This document shows positions 1 to 7,587 of a DNA stretch of 64,000 nucleotides, in pieces. Under the pieces are notes generated by a model, which made no database searches, had not been told where the DNA came from, and was given only the letters and a program-made list of their open reading frames with translations. The position numbers and the translations under genes were made by a program. The stretch spans positions 2,728,001 through 2,792,000 of the forward strand of contig NC_013166.1 in assembly GCF_000024085.1 (NCBI RefSeq), written 5' to 3'. This DNA is from Kangiella koreensis DSM 16069. Its GTDB lineage: Bacteria > Pseudomonadota > Gammaproteobacteria > Enterobacterales > Kangiellaceae. The first letter of the stretch is position 1. Each line of letters begins with the position of its first letter.

Positions 1-384
1 AATGCAAAGGAGCTTTATAGATCACTCAGAGAATTAAATTCAGAAGATAAGTTCTCATATACAAAAGTCAATTATGTAACACAGCCTTATGAGGTAGATC
101 TATTTTCGCTGGTACATAAAGACAATATTGCGTATCTGAAAGCATTACAATTCAAGCATGAGCAATGGGAGCATGAGTGCGAATGCAGAATATTAAGCAC
201 ATCTGCAGGTTTAAAAGAAATATCCCAAAACTCTATTGAAGCCATATATTTTGGAGATAAAATCTCTGAACAAAATGAAATTGGTCTCATTGAAATAATG
301 CAGCAATCGTTCCCAAACACTCCAATTTTTCGTGTAAAGCTTGATAGCCAAAGCTATGGGATTAGAGTCGGGGAGAAAATATAA
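1..384 (+). CDS. DUF2971-like protein, C-terminal part (5' end outside window)
   Basis: An open frame runs from base 1 to a TAA at 382-384 and gives 127 residues without a start, so the gene begins left of the window. The residues LKALQFKHEQWEHECECRI followed about 25 residues later by IEAIYFGDKIS match the pattern of the C-terminal half of DUF2971 proteins (a K..xW..E.E.R segment, then I..I.FG). The family has no established function; members are often found in accessory and defence-rich regions. The reading frame is AT-rich, as are the next few genes. Frame and open end are seen directly; the family assignment is from memory of the motif and is moderate. Confidence 0.6.
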   Translation, partial: NAKELYRSLRELNSEDKFSYTKVNYVTQPYEVDLFSLVHKDNIAYLKALQFKHEQWEHECECRILSTSAGLKEISQNSIEAIYFGDKISEQNEIGLIEIMQQSFPNTPIFRVKLDSQSYGIRVGEKI

Positions 385-507
385 CAAGTAAATACAGGTG
401 ACGCCTACGTCGCACCTAGTTTTGGCGTTTGGGACACTCACAAACCTTAACCCATCTTTTTGGCCCACAATACTAACACCAATCAATAAAATTTAACTGA
501 GGACACA

Positions 508-1056
508 ATGAGTAAAAAATTAAGCGAAGAATTAAAAGATGTTGAAGATTTTGATCTGGATAAACCCTCTTTCGAAGAGCTCTGTAAGAAGAATCATCCC
601 AAGCAATGGAAAGTTGCAACGCTTCTGATGTGGTTAATTTTTATTGGTTTTGTTTCGGTTTCAGTCTTTAACTATTACACTAATGCGAATCAAGCGCGTT
701 CTATTCTGGCCAATAATCAAGAAGTTGCTGCTGAGGTTGTTGATTCAATTCAAATTCTCGAAGATGGCAAATATACCGATTATTCTGTCGATTTAGCATT
801 AATGGTCGACGGCTCTACGCAACAGCTTAACCTTGAGATACCGGAAGACATTTTTGAAGAAAACTATCAGGACGCCACCGAGTTAAAGATCATCTATGTT
901 GGCCCGCAAGAGTATAATCTAAAGAGCTATTACGAACGCAAATCCAATATGTTCTCTAACTGGTTCGGTATTCTGGCCGGTTATCTTATCGTGTTTGTTT
1001 TACTCTTCATTGCTCGCCATTATCTTCTTAAGCTGCTGTGTGGTGAGCAAGAGTAA
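508..1056 (+). CDS. Two-TM membrane protein, DUF3592-like
   Basis: This 182-residue protein has an acidic cytosolic-looking N-terminus, a membrane segment at about residues 36-56, a roughly 90-residue central domain of beta-type sequence, and a second membrane segment at about 150-172. That two-helix layout with an extracytoplasmic beta domain resembles DUF3592 proteins, but I see no diagnostic motif. A GAGGA ribosome-binding site stands before the ATG. The next gene starts 3 bases after the stop, so the two are probably co-transcribed and may act together at the membrane. Function unknown. Confidence 0.7.
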   Translation: MSKKLSEELKDVEDFDLDKPSFEELCKKNHPKQWKVATLLMWLIFIGFVSVSVFNYYTNANQARSILANNQEVAAEVVDSIQILEDGKYTDYSVDLALMVDGSTQQLNLEIPEDIFEENYQDATELKIIYVGPQEYNLKSYYERKSNMFSNWFGILAGYLIVFVLLFIARHYLLKLLCGEQE

Positions 1057-1059
1057 CCT

Positions 1060-1698
1060 ATGGGCCACCCCGCGCAACCTACTCCAGCACATGGCTTCAG
1101 CATGTATCAACTGATTCTTGTATTATTAGCTGTGGTCATTGGCTGGAAGTTGCTTAACTATTCGGGCGTGGTTTCATACGGCCCCGGAGTCATGGCGCCC
1201 GATGAACCTATTCAGGAAGCAATCGACCCAGCAGTTAATTTCGAGTTCGAAAACTTTACCATCACTAAAGTTGCGAGCTTTAGCCTAACCGCAAAAGTCC
1301 TGTCGAGAGAAGACTACCACTTTGATCGTGGCGCCGATCTTTCACCTGTGGATTTAGCTTTGGGCTGGGGCAAGATGTCTGATGAAAGCATTCTCGAACA
1401 AATCAATATTTCACAATCTGGTAGATTTTATCGTTGGCGTGTCGAATCCTTCCCGATACCCCGACGCGAAATAGAAACCCAAAGTGCCAATATGCATCTT
1501 ATTCCTGCTAATGACTATGTTGCCTATGCCATTGATAATGTTCGTAAAGGGGATATTATCGAATTATCTGGCAGCTTGGTAAATGCGAGATCAAAGGAAG
1601 ACGGTTGGTACTGGCCCACCTCACAAACACGTAACGATACCGGCAATGGAGCTTGCGAATTAATTTGGGTTGAGAGTTTTCGTGTGGTGACTTATTAG
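1060..1698 (+). CDS. Hypothetical single-TM protein
   Basis: This 212-residue protein starts 3 bases after the preceding membrane protein. It has one hydrophobic segment at about residues 15-33, so it is probably anchored in the inner membrane with the rest outside. The region after it contains a GPGVMAPDEP motif and a long beta-rich domain ending in WPTSQTRNDTGNGACELIWVE. The TRxDTGxGxCE run looks like a conserved family signature, but I cannot name the family. It converges on the MepA-like gene, whose stop lies only 5 bases away. Translation is well supported; function is unknown. Confidence 0.7.
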   Translation: MGHPAQPTPAHGFSMYQLILVLLAVVIGWKLLNYSGVVSYGPGVMAPDEPIQEAIDPAVNFEFENFTITKVASFSLTAKVLSREDYHFDRGADLSPVDLALGWGKMSDESILEQINISQSGRFYRWRVESFPIPRREIETQSANMHLIPANDYVAYAIDNVRKGDIIELSGSLVNARSKEDGWYWPTSQTRNDTGNGACELIWVESFRVVTY

Positions 1699-1702
1699 TC
1701 GC

Positions 1703-2392
1703 TTACTTTTTACAAGGTATTTCGAAATCCACATGGTAATGTTCATCGTGACGTACCCATGATCTTCTATTCGATAGCTTTATATTCTTTTTGATGTAAT
1801 CGCCAAACTGGGTTTCAAATAAACCTGCTTGTAGTTCAGGGTCAAATATTACGCGCCATAATTTATGACCTCTTGCTTTTGCTGCTTCATCCAGGGCAAC
1901 AATGTGAGCGGCAAGTGCTTCGTAATCAATTTTTAGATTATTATATTTACCATTTTTATCAAACTCTATGTCGTAACCAAACCGGTTGGCTGGGTTTGTG
2001 TGTAAATGCACAGATTCACCTTCAGCATTGATAACTGGCGTCATAAAATCGACCGACAATCCATTTCTGTGGGTTTTGTGTGGCTTAAATTCACCGCCTT
2101 TTTCCCAGCCAGTCTCAGCGTATTTATAGACTTTCGCAGGCCGCTCTAATTCTAAATATTTGTAAGCGTCAATAACAATATCTTTTACTTCAGAATGAAC
2201 ATAGGTTCGCCCAACCAGGTGCGCGATGTCGCTATAGCCAACAAAGTTAGATCCACTTTTAGGTAATTGTACCCCTCCCTCAAGACGACCTGCAGAAGTT
2301 GTGCCATAACACGTGCTTTCTTTGGCGTATGAAACTTTAGGTACTGTAGCGACTAAAATAATTAGCAATATAGGAAGTATTGTTTTGTTCAT
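1703..2392 (-). CDS. MepA-like penicillin-insensitive murein endopeptidase (M74 / LAS fold)
   Basis: The 229-residue product has a signal peptide (cleavage near residue 23, after SYA). It carries the zinc site of LAS-type murein peptidases: H108 and D115 in HRNGLSVDF, and a C-terminal HYH (H220). MepA-type enzymes are periplasmic and cleave the D-Ala to meso-DAP cross-links of peptidoglycan. The protein is about 45 residues shorter than typical E. coli MepA (about 274), so it may belong to a sister branch with a different bond preference. It is transcribed alone, convergent with the gene on its right side in transcription and divergent from the GST pseudogene. Confidence 0.75.
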   Translation of the reverse strand: MNKTILPILLIILVATVPKVSYAKESTCYGTTSAGRLEGGVQLPKSGSNFVGYSDIAHLVGRTYVHSEVKDIVIDAYKYLELERPAKVYKYAETGWEKGGEFKPHKTHRNGLSVDFMTPVINAEGESVHLHTNPANRFGYDIEFDKNGKYNNLKIDYEALAAHIVALDEAAKARGHKLWRVIFDPELQAGLFETQFGDYIKKNIKLSNRRSWVRHDEHYHVDFEIPCKK

Positions 2393-2535
2393 TATGATTA
2401 TTTAGTTTATGAGATGTCTTGTAATATACATCATCTTGTTGCGACATTCTCGCCGAGCGCTTTATCACTTCTTGGTTTAATGCACTTATTATTAATTGTG
2501 AATTCTGGATGATTTTTAGTTTAAGGAATATATTA

Positions 2536-3174
2536 ATGGCTGATCTTATTCTCACCACTTTTGACTGGGTCCCTGATATGCCAAGAGGTTATATACGTGA
2601 TCTTCGTGTGCGTTGGGCGTTGGAAGAAGCGGGTTTGTCTTATAAGGTTAACAGCGTGCCTTTTCGGGATAGGGGTGATGAACATTTTTCGAGTCAACCT
2701 TTTGGGCAGGTTCCCTAGCTAACTGATAGCGATATTACCTTATTCGAAAGTGGCGCGATTCTGTTGCACCTGGCGGAGCAGAGTTACAATCTGATGCCTT
2801 CTGATTCTCAAAGTCGTAGCCAAGTTATCCAGTGGATATTTGCAGCGCTGAACTCGGTTGAAATGGCGAGCTTGCCGTGGTCCTTATACAAATTTTCTGG
2901 TGATACCACCGAAACGCCTGGCCGCAAACATTTGGAAAACTTTCTGAGTGCTCGACTCAAGCACATGGAAGCTATTTTATCTCAATGCGATTGGCTTGCT
3001 GGTGATTTCTCAGTTGCGGATATTCTAATGGCAGACGTGTTACGTCTGGTGGATCGATTTGATGGACTTGCAGAGTTTCCTTCCTGTCGAGATTATGTGG
3101 CGCGCGCAACATCACGCCCTACCTTTAAAAAGGCTTATGATGATCAGATGGCGCATTTTGCAGCAGCGGATTGA
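2536..3174 (+). pseudogene. Glutathione S-transferase interrupted by an in-frame amber codon
   Basis: One reading frame of 213 codons, from the ATG at 2536 to the TGA at 3172-3174, is broken only by TAG at 2716-2718 (codon 61). The part before it reads as the thioredoxin-like N-terminus of a GST and ends in QPFGQVP. The part after it continues in the same frame with LTDSDITLFESGAILLHLAE, the standard GST sequence following the active-site loop, and then the all-helical C-terminal domain. Many GSTs have Trp or Ala after QVP; TGG to TAG would need one transition. No frameshift is present, so this is either a recent nonsense mutation, a sequencing error, or a gene read through by a suppressor. 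A restart at 2764 would lack the glutathione-binding domain. Confidence 0.8.
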
Positions 3175-3216
3175 TTCAAAGATATCCCTAATATTTACTC
3201 ATCATAAAGGAAATAT

Positions 3217-3663
3217 ATGAAACTTCTTATTGGATTTCTATTAATACTCTCTGTTGGTTTAGCATCCGCTGAAAACTTTGATATTAGAGGTACGCATCAG
3301 CAATCGGTGCAGCTTGGCGGTGCAAATAGTATCTACATTGAGTGCTACTGCCCCAATAGAAATGTCGTTATATCCAACAGTAAAAAAGATATTCAGTTAA
3401 TCATTGAAGCCAAGTACAGCAGTATCGGGTACCACGGAAAACAAACTATCCCAACCAGTATTGAACCTGAACAAATGCAGTTTCAAGTCAATCGCTCAGA
3501 CAAAACCTTAAAACTCATCAGTCTAGAGTGGGCTTTTATGCATCATTTGTTTGAAGTTGAACGATTGCAGGCCATTGCTCCGGAGGGTATCGACGTTAAT
3601 TTTATTGACTTAAGTTACGACGACTTAGAAGATAGAAAACGAAAGCTCCTAGAATCACAATGA
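3217..3663 (+). CDS. Hypothetical secreted protein
   Basis: This 148-residue protein has a clear signal peptide (hydrophobic residues 3-17, AxA-like cleavage near ASAEN), so it is probably periplasmic. The mature part has a Cys pair in ECYCPN and alternating beta-type sequence, resembling the start of small adhesin-like beta-helix domains (DUF2807-type), but I cannot assign a family. An AAGGA sequence lies 6-7 bases before the ATG. It follows the GST pseudogene by about 40 bases. The coding call is good; no function can be given. Confidence 0.65.
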   Translation: MKLLIGFLLILSVGLASAENFDIRGTHQQSVQLGGANSIYIECYCPNRNVVISNSKKDIQLIIEAKYSSIGYHGKQTIPTSIEPEQMQFQVNRSDKTLKLISLEWAFMHHLFEVERLQAIAPEGIDVNFIDLSYDDLEDRKRKLLESQ

Positions 3664-3691
3664 TTAGTAAATAATATTTATAAGCTTTTAC

Positions 3692-3820
3692 CATAGGATG
3701 GGTTAGCATTTATGCGTAACCCATCCTATAAGAGCAGACTTATCTACCCCTCATTTAACCTTTCCTTACAATTCAACGGCTCAATACTTTGCTGATTGGT
3801 ATCGGGTCACTATATTATTA
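3692..3820. repeat. Intergenic repeat element, copy A (hairpin plus tail)
   Basis: A perfect inverted repeat, ATAGGATGGGTTA at 3693-3705 and its complement at 3717-3729, is followed by an AT-rich tail containing CTCATTTAACCTTTCCTTAC. The same arrangement returns at 4110-4215. The hairpin may terminate the preceding gene, but the shared tail indicates a mobile or duplicated intergenic element rather than a simple terminator. Confidence 0.65.
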
Positions 3821-3857
3821 GTAACTACGGTGGAATATTTCAAACAAGGATATTATC

Positions 3858-4097
3858 TTGAGCTACTCATTTTGGATTAAACGATTCTTTGCGGTTCTGA
3901 TCGGCGTGTTTGTTGTTGTTGCTGTGGCTCAGTATCTTAAGAACGATGACGTTGCTTACGCTTTAACACAGGGTGCTATCTGGGCTCCGATTACCGCTAT
4001 TATTTTTACCGCCAGTCGATTCTTTCAGGCGAGACGAGGGCAACATTGCGCTCTTTGTAAAGATACCCCTGAAATGCGCGATGAAAGTAAACCTTAA
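3858..4097 (+). CDS. Small two-TM membrane protein with CxxC tail
   Basis: A TTG start at 3858 is preceded by AAGGA at 3846-3850. The 79-residue product has two membrane segments (about residues 7-26 and 36-54) and a basic tail carrying C64-x-x-C67. The CxxC pair could bind metal or form a disulfide. The gene sits exactly between two copies of the intergenic hairpin element. No family recognised. Confidence 0.6.
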   Translation: MSYSFWIKRFFAVLIGVFVVVAVAQYLKNDDVAYALTQGAIWAPITAIIFTASRFFQARRGQHCALCKDTPEMRDESKP

Positions 4098-4109
4098 TGC
4101 AATTTTAGT

Positions 4110-4215
4110 TATAGGATGGGTTTAGCCATCCTATAAAAGCTCCTCATTTAACCTTTTCTTACAATTTACTGCCCTGATCTTTTGCCTATTCGCTTTTGCC
4201 CCTCTATATTGCTAG
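4110..4215. repeat. Intergenic repeat element, copy B (hairpin plus tail)
   Basis: ATAGGATGG at 4111-4119 and its complement at 4127-4135 form a shorter version of the hairpin in copy A. The following tail (CTCATTTAACCTTTTCTTAC and on to CTCTATATT) aligns with the copy A tail with scattered changes and a gap of about 10 bases. It lies directly upstream of the amidohydrolase gene, so it may contribute to that gene's leader. Confidence 0.65.
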
Positions 4216-4253
4216 GTTGAGTCATTTTCATTAATTAACTAAAGAGTCTGGCA

Positions 4254-7200
4254 ATGAAGAAATTATCTATCTTATCCAGCCTGTTGGTGCTGTCTTTGGG
4301 GACTGTGGCGAATTCAGCTACGGCGGCAGACGAGGACAAGGCTAAGTGGGATGTGAACAACCCTCCCGGCACTCCAATTTTTGCGGATATTCAGGTCAAT
4401 GAAGGCACCTGGATGAATCTTGATGTTAGCCCGGATGGCAAAACCATCGCTTTTGATATGTTGGGTGACATCTACACCATGCCAATGTCCGGCGGTAAGG
4501 CGACTAACATCACTAATAGCATGGCGTGGGATATGCAGCCACGTTTCTCGCCAAATGGTCAGCAATTAGCGTTTACCACGGATCAAGGTGGCGGCGACAA
4601 TATCTGGGTCATGGATTCCGATGGTTCGGATCAGTATCAGGTCACTAAAGAAAGTTTCCGTTTATTGAACAACCCTGTGTGGAGCCCCGATGGCAACTAT
4701 ATCGCGGCGCGTAAGCACTTTACCGGCACTCGTTCTTTAGGTGCAGGCGAAATCTGGTTGTATCACAAATCAGGCGGTAGCGGCGTTCAATTGAACAAGC
4801 GTCCGAATGAGCAGAAAGACCTCGGCGAGCCAGCCTTTACGCCAGACGGCAAGTACGTTTTATTCTCGCGTGATTCCACACCGGGCTCTTATTTCGAGTA
4901 CAGCAAAGACTCGAATGAACAGATTTATGAAGTGTTTGCGATTAACCGCGAAACTGGTGACATTGAAACCTGGATTGATGGCCCGGGTGGTGCGGTACGC
5001 CCAACCCCTTCGCCAGACGGTAAGTTCATTGCTTTCGTGCGTCGCATTCGTGCACAAAGTGCATTGTTCCTGAAAGACCGTGAAACCGGTGCTGAATTCC
5101 CAATTTACGAGGGTTTAGAGCGCGATATGCAGGAAACCTGGGCAATCCACGGCGTTTATCCGAACTTTGCCTGGACTCCGGATAGCGATGAAATCGTGTT
5201 CTGGGCGCAGGGTAAGTTACACAAAATTGATGTTGCTTCCAAAGAAGTGACCAATATTCCTTTTGAGGTTAAAGACCGCCGCGAAATGCGTCAGGCCGTG
5301 ACTCAGAAGAATGCCGCTTATGAAGCTAAGTTCAATGCAAAAATGTTACGTTGGTTGCAGGTCTCTCCTGATGGCGATCAGGCGATTTTCCAGGCTTTGG
5401 GTAAAATCTACAGCATGAGCCTGCCGAACGGTAAGCCTAAGCGTTTAACCCGTCAGGACGAGCATTTTGAATTCTACCCGCGCTTCTCAGCTGATGGCAG
5501 CAAGATTGTTTACACCACCTGGGATGACAAGACCCTCGGCACAATCCGTATCGTCTCTTCGCGTGGCGGTAGCGGCAAAGTCGTTTCTGAGCAGCCCGGT
5601 CATTACACCAACCCTAGCTTGAGCCCGGACGGTGAAACGGTTGTAGCTCAAGCCATTTCTGGCGGCTATTTGACCAGCCCATTGTATTCTCAAGATACGG
5701 GTATCATTGCCATTAATCTTGATGATGATAAGCAATATGTTTTATCGAAACGTGGCAGTAATCCATTCTTTGCGGGTAGTTCCAGTCGCGTATTCTTCTC
5801 GCAAACTACCCCAAGTGGCGAGACATATAGCAGTAAGTTAGTCAGCACTGACTTAAGCGGCAACGAAATGCAGGAGCACTATGAAGGCAACTGGATCAGT
5901 GACTTTACGGTATCGCCAGACCAGCAATGGTTAGCGTTTACCCAGCGTTATCAGGTTTATGTCACTCCATTTGTGCAAAGCGGTAAAGCAATCAATACTG
6001 GCCCCGGTGCAAATAACCTTCCTGTGCGTAAGTTCTCCAAATTTGCCGGTAGTAACCTGGCCTGGTCAGAAGACAGTAAATCACTGGCATGGTCACTTGG
6101 TCCGGACTTATATCAACAAGCACTTACCGATCGTTTCGAGTTCTTGAGTGCTAAGACTGACGAAGATGCGGAAGCTCCTGAAGCGAAAGCAACTCGCATC
6201 AACTTTACGGTTGAAGCAGATAAGCCCGATAGTTCCATTGCTTTAGTTGGTGCGAAAGTCATCACCATGGAAGGCGAGCAAGTCATCGAAGATGGCGTGG
6301 TCATCGTTGAAGACAATCGCATCAAGGCGGTTGGTAAGCGTGGTGACGTTGCTATTCCATCGGGTGCTAAAACTATTGATGTAGCTGGCAAAACCATCAT
6401 TCCTGGTTTAGTCGATGTCCACTGGCACGGCCCTTATGCCAATGACCAGATCCAGCCGCAAACTAACTGGAATGCCATGGCATCATTAGCCTTTGGTGTG
6501 ACGACAACGCATAACCCTTCGGCCGATACTGAAGCAGTGTTCTCGGCCAGCGAAATGCAGAAAGCCGGTGTGATTACTGCACCTCGCCTGTTCTCGACCG
6601 GTACAATTTTGTATGGCGCGAACCACTTCATCACTGCCGAAGTGGACAATCTGGACGATGCCGTTGGCCATCTTGAACGCATGAAAGCAGTTGGTGCTTT
6701 CTCGGTTAAGAGCTACAACCAGCCACGTCGCGATCAGCGCCAGCAGGTTCTTGAAGCTGCCCGTCAAACTGGTTTATTAGTAGTTCCTGAAGGTGGCTCT
6801 TTGTTCATGCACAACATTTCGATGGTGATTGATGGCCACACCACCATTGAGCACTCAATCCCAGTAGAAAAAATCTATGATGATGTGAAGCAGCTTTGGA
6901 GTCAGAGCCAAACCTCTTATGTGCCAACACTGGGCGTTGCCTATGGCGGCATCTGGGGCGAGCGTTACTGGTATGACAAAACCAAAGTCTTTGATCATCC
7001 GTTATTGACCAAGTTTGTACCACGCGAAATCCTTGATCCTGTTTCACGACGTCGCTACACAGCGCCGGATGAGGACTACAATCACTTCAACAATGCTACG
7101 GTTACTGCAGAACTGCGTGACTTGGGTGTTAAAGTGGGTATCGGTGCGCATGGTCAGCGTGAAGGCCTGGCAGCTCATTGGGAGCTTTGGATGTTTGAGC

Positions 7201-7460
7201 AAGGCGGTATGACGCCTCATCAAGCACTTGAAGCTGGCACTATGGATGGCGCTAAAATCCTGGGTATGGCTGATGAAATCGGCTCTATTAAAGAAGGCAA
7301 ACTGGCTGATTTAGTCATCCTCGACGCGGATCCTCTAATCAACCTTAAAAACAGCGAAAAGGTTAATATGGTTATGTTGAATGGTCGTCTTTATGATGCC
7401 CAGACCATGAATCAAGTAGCTCCAAAAGAAGTAAAGCGTCCTGCTTTCTTCTTTGAATAA
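4254..7460 (+). CDS. Secreted TolB-type beta-propeller / amidohydrolase fusion
   Basis: This 1068-residue protein has a signal peptide (about residues 1-24). An N-terminal propeller of TolB/WD40-like (PD40) repeats, about residues 40-640, shows recurring SPDGK and WSPDG motifs. A C-terminal amidohydrolase domain covers about residues 660-1060. Metal-site candidates are H723 and H725 (VDVHWHG), a Lys that may be carboxylated at 819 (SVKSYN), H862 and H867 (GHTTIEHS) and H966 (IGAHGQ). Such fusions are exported amidohydrolases of marine gammaproteobacteria; imidazolonepropionase- or prolidase-like substrates are guesses. AAAGAGTCTGG precedes the ATG. It is monocistronic, followed by a strong hairpin. 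Confidence 0.85.
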   Translation: MKKLSILSSLLVLSLGTVANSATAADEDKAKWDVNNPPGTPIFADIQVNEGTWMNLDVSPDGKTIAFDMLGDIYTMPMSGGKATNITNSMAWDMQPRFSPNGQQLAFTTDQGGGDNIWVMDSDGSDQYQVTKESFRLLNNPVWSPDGNYIAARKHFTGTRSLGAGEIWLYHKSGGSGVQLNKRPNEQKDLGEPAFTPDGKYVLFSRDSTPGSYFEYSKDSNEQIYEVFAINRETGDIETWIDGPGGAVRPTPSPDGKFIAFVRRIRAQSALFLKDRETGAEFPIYEGLERDMQETWAIHGVYPNFAWTPDSDEIVFWAQGKLHKIDVASKEVTNIPFEVKDRREMRQAVTQKNAAYEAKFNAKMLRWLQVSPDGDQAIFQALGKIYSMSLPNGKPKRLTRQDEHFEFYPRFSADGSKIVYTTWDDKTLGTIRIVSSRGGSGKVVSEQPGHYTNPSLSPDGETVVAQAISGGYLTSPLYSQDTGIIAINLDDDKQYVLSKRGSNPFFAGSSSRVFFSQTTPSGETYSSKLVSTDLSGNEMQEHYEGNWISDFTVSPDQQWLAFTQRYQVYVTPFVQSGKAINTGPGANNLPVRKFSKFAGSNLAWSEDSKSLAWSLGPDLYQQALTDRFEFLSAKTDEDAEAPEAKATRINFTVEADKPDSSIALVGAKVITMEGEQVIEDGVVIVEDNRIKAVGKRGDVAIPSGAKTIDVAGKTIIPGLVDVHWHGPYANDQIQPQTNWNAMASLAFGVTTTHNPSADTEAVFSASEMQKAGVITAPRLFSTGTILYGANHFITAEVDNLDDAVGHLERMKAVGAFSVKSYNQPRRDQRQQVLEAARQTGLLVVPEGGSLFMHNISMVIDGHTTIEHSIPVEKIYDDVKQLWSQSQTSYVPTLGVAYGGIWGERYWYDKTKVFDHPLLTKFVPREILDPVSRRRYTAPDEDYNHFNNATVTAELRDLGVKVGIGAHGQREGLAAHWELWMFEQGGMTPHQALEAGTMDGAKILGMADEIGSIKEGKLADLVILDADPLINLKNSEKVNMVMLNGRLYDAQTMNQVAPKEVKRPAFFFE

Positions 7461-7488
7461 GCATCCATAATAGATTATTTCAATCTTG

Positions 7489-7529
7489 CAATACTGTAAT
7501 GCAAATATGCATTACAGTATTGTTCATTT
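7489..7529 (+). terminator. Hairpin terminator after the amidohydrolase gene
   Basis: A perfect 15-base inverted repeat (7489-7503 and 7508-7522, loop AATA) is followed by TTCATTTTT. It lies 28 bases past the stop. The stem is AT-rich but long, which fits an intrinsic terminator. Confidence 0.6.
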
Positions 7530-7587
7530 TTGCATCAATTTAGGGTAAAGTAATCTCACTGACTAAATAAAAAATTAAAGGAATAAC

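Noticed and set aside
211..486. 91-codon minus-strand frame
   Set aside because: It lies across the DUF2971 coding region and has no ribosome-binding site or recognisable family.
2337..2558. 73-codon minus-strand frame
   Set aside because: It overlaps the MepA-like signal peptide in another frame and the GST start; composition is unlike a protein.
2764..3174. Independent gene for the second half of the GST
   Set aside because: It is in frame with the first half and lacks the glutathione-binding domain and a ribosome-binding site; best read as part of the broken gene.
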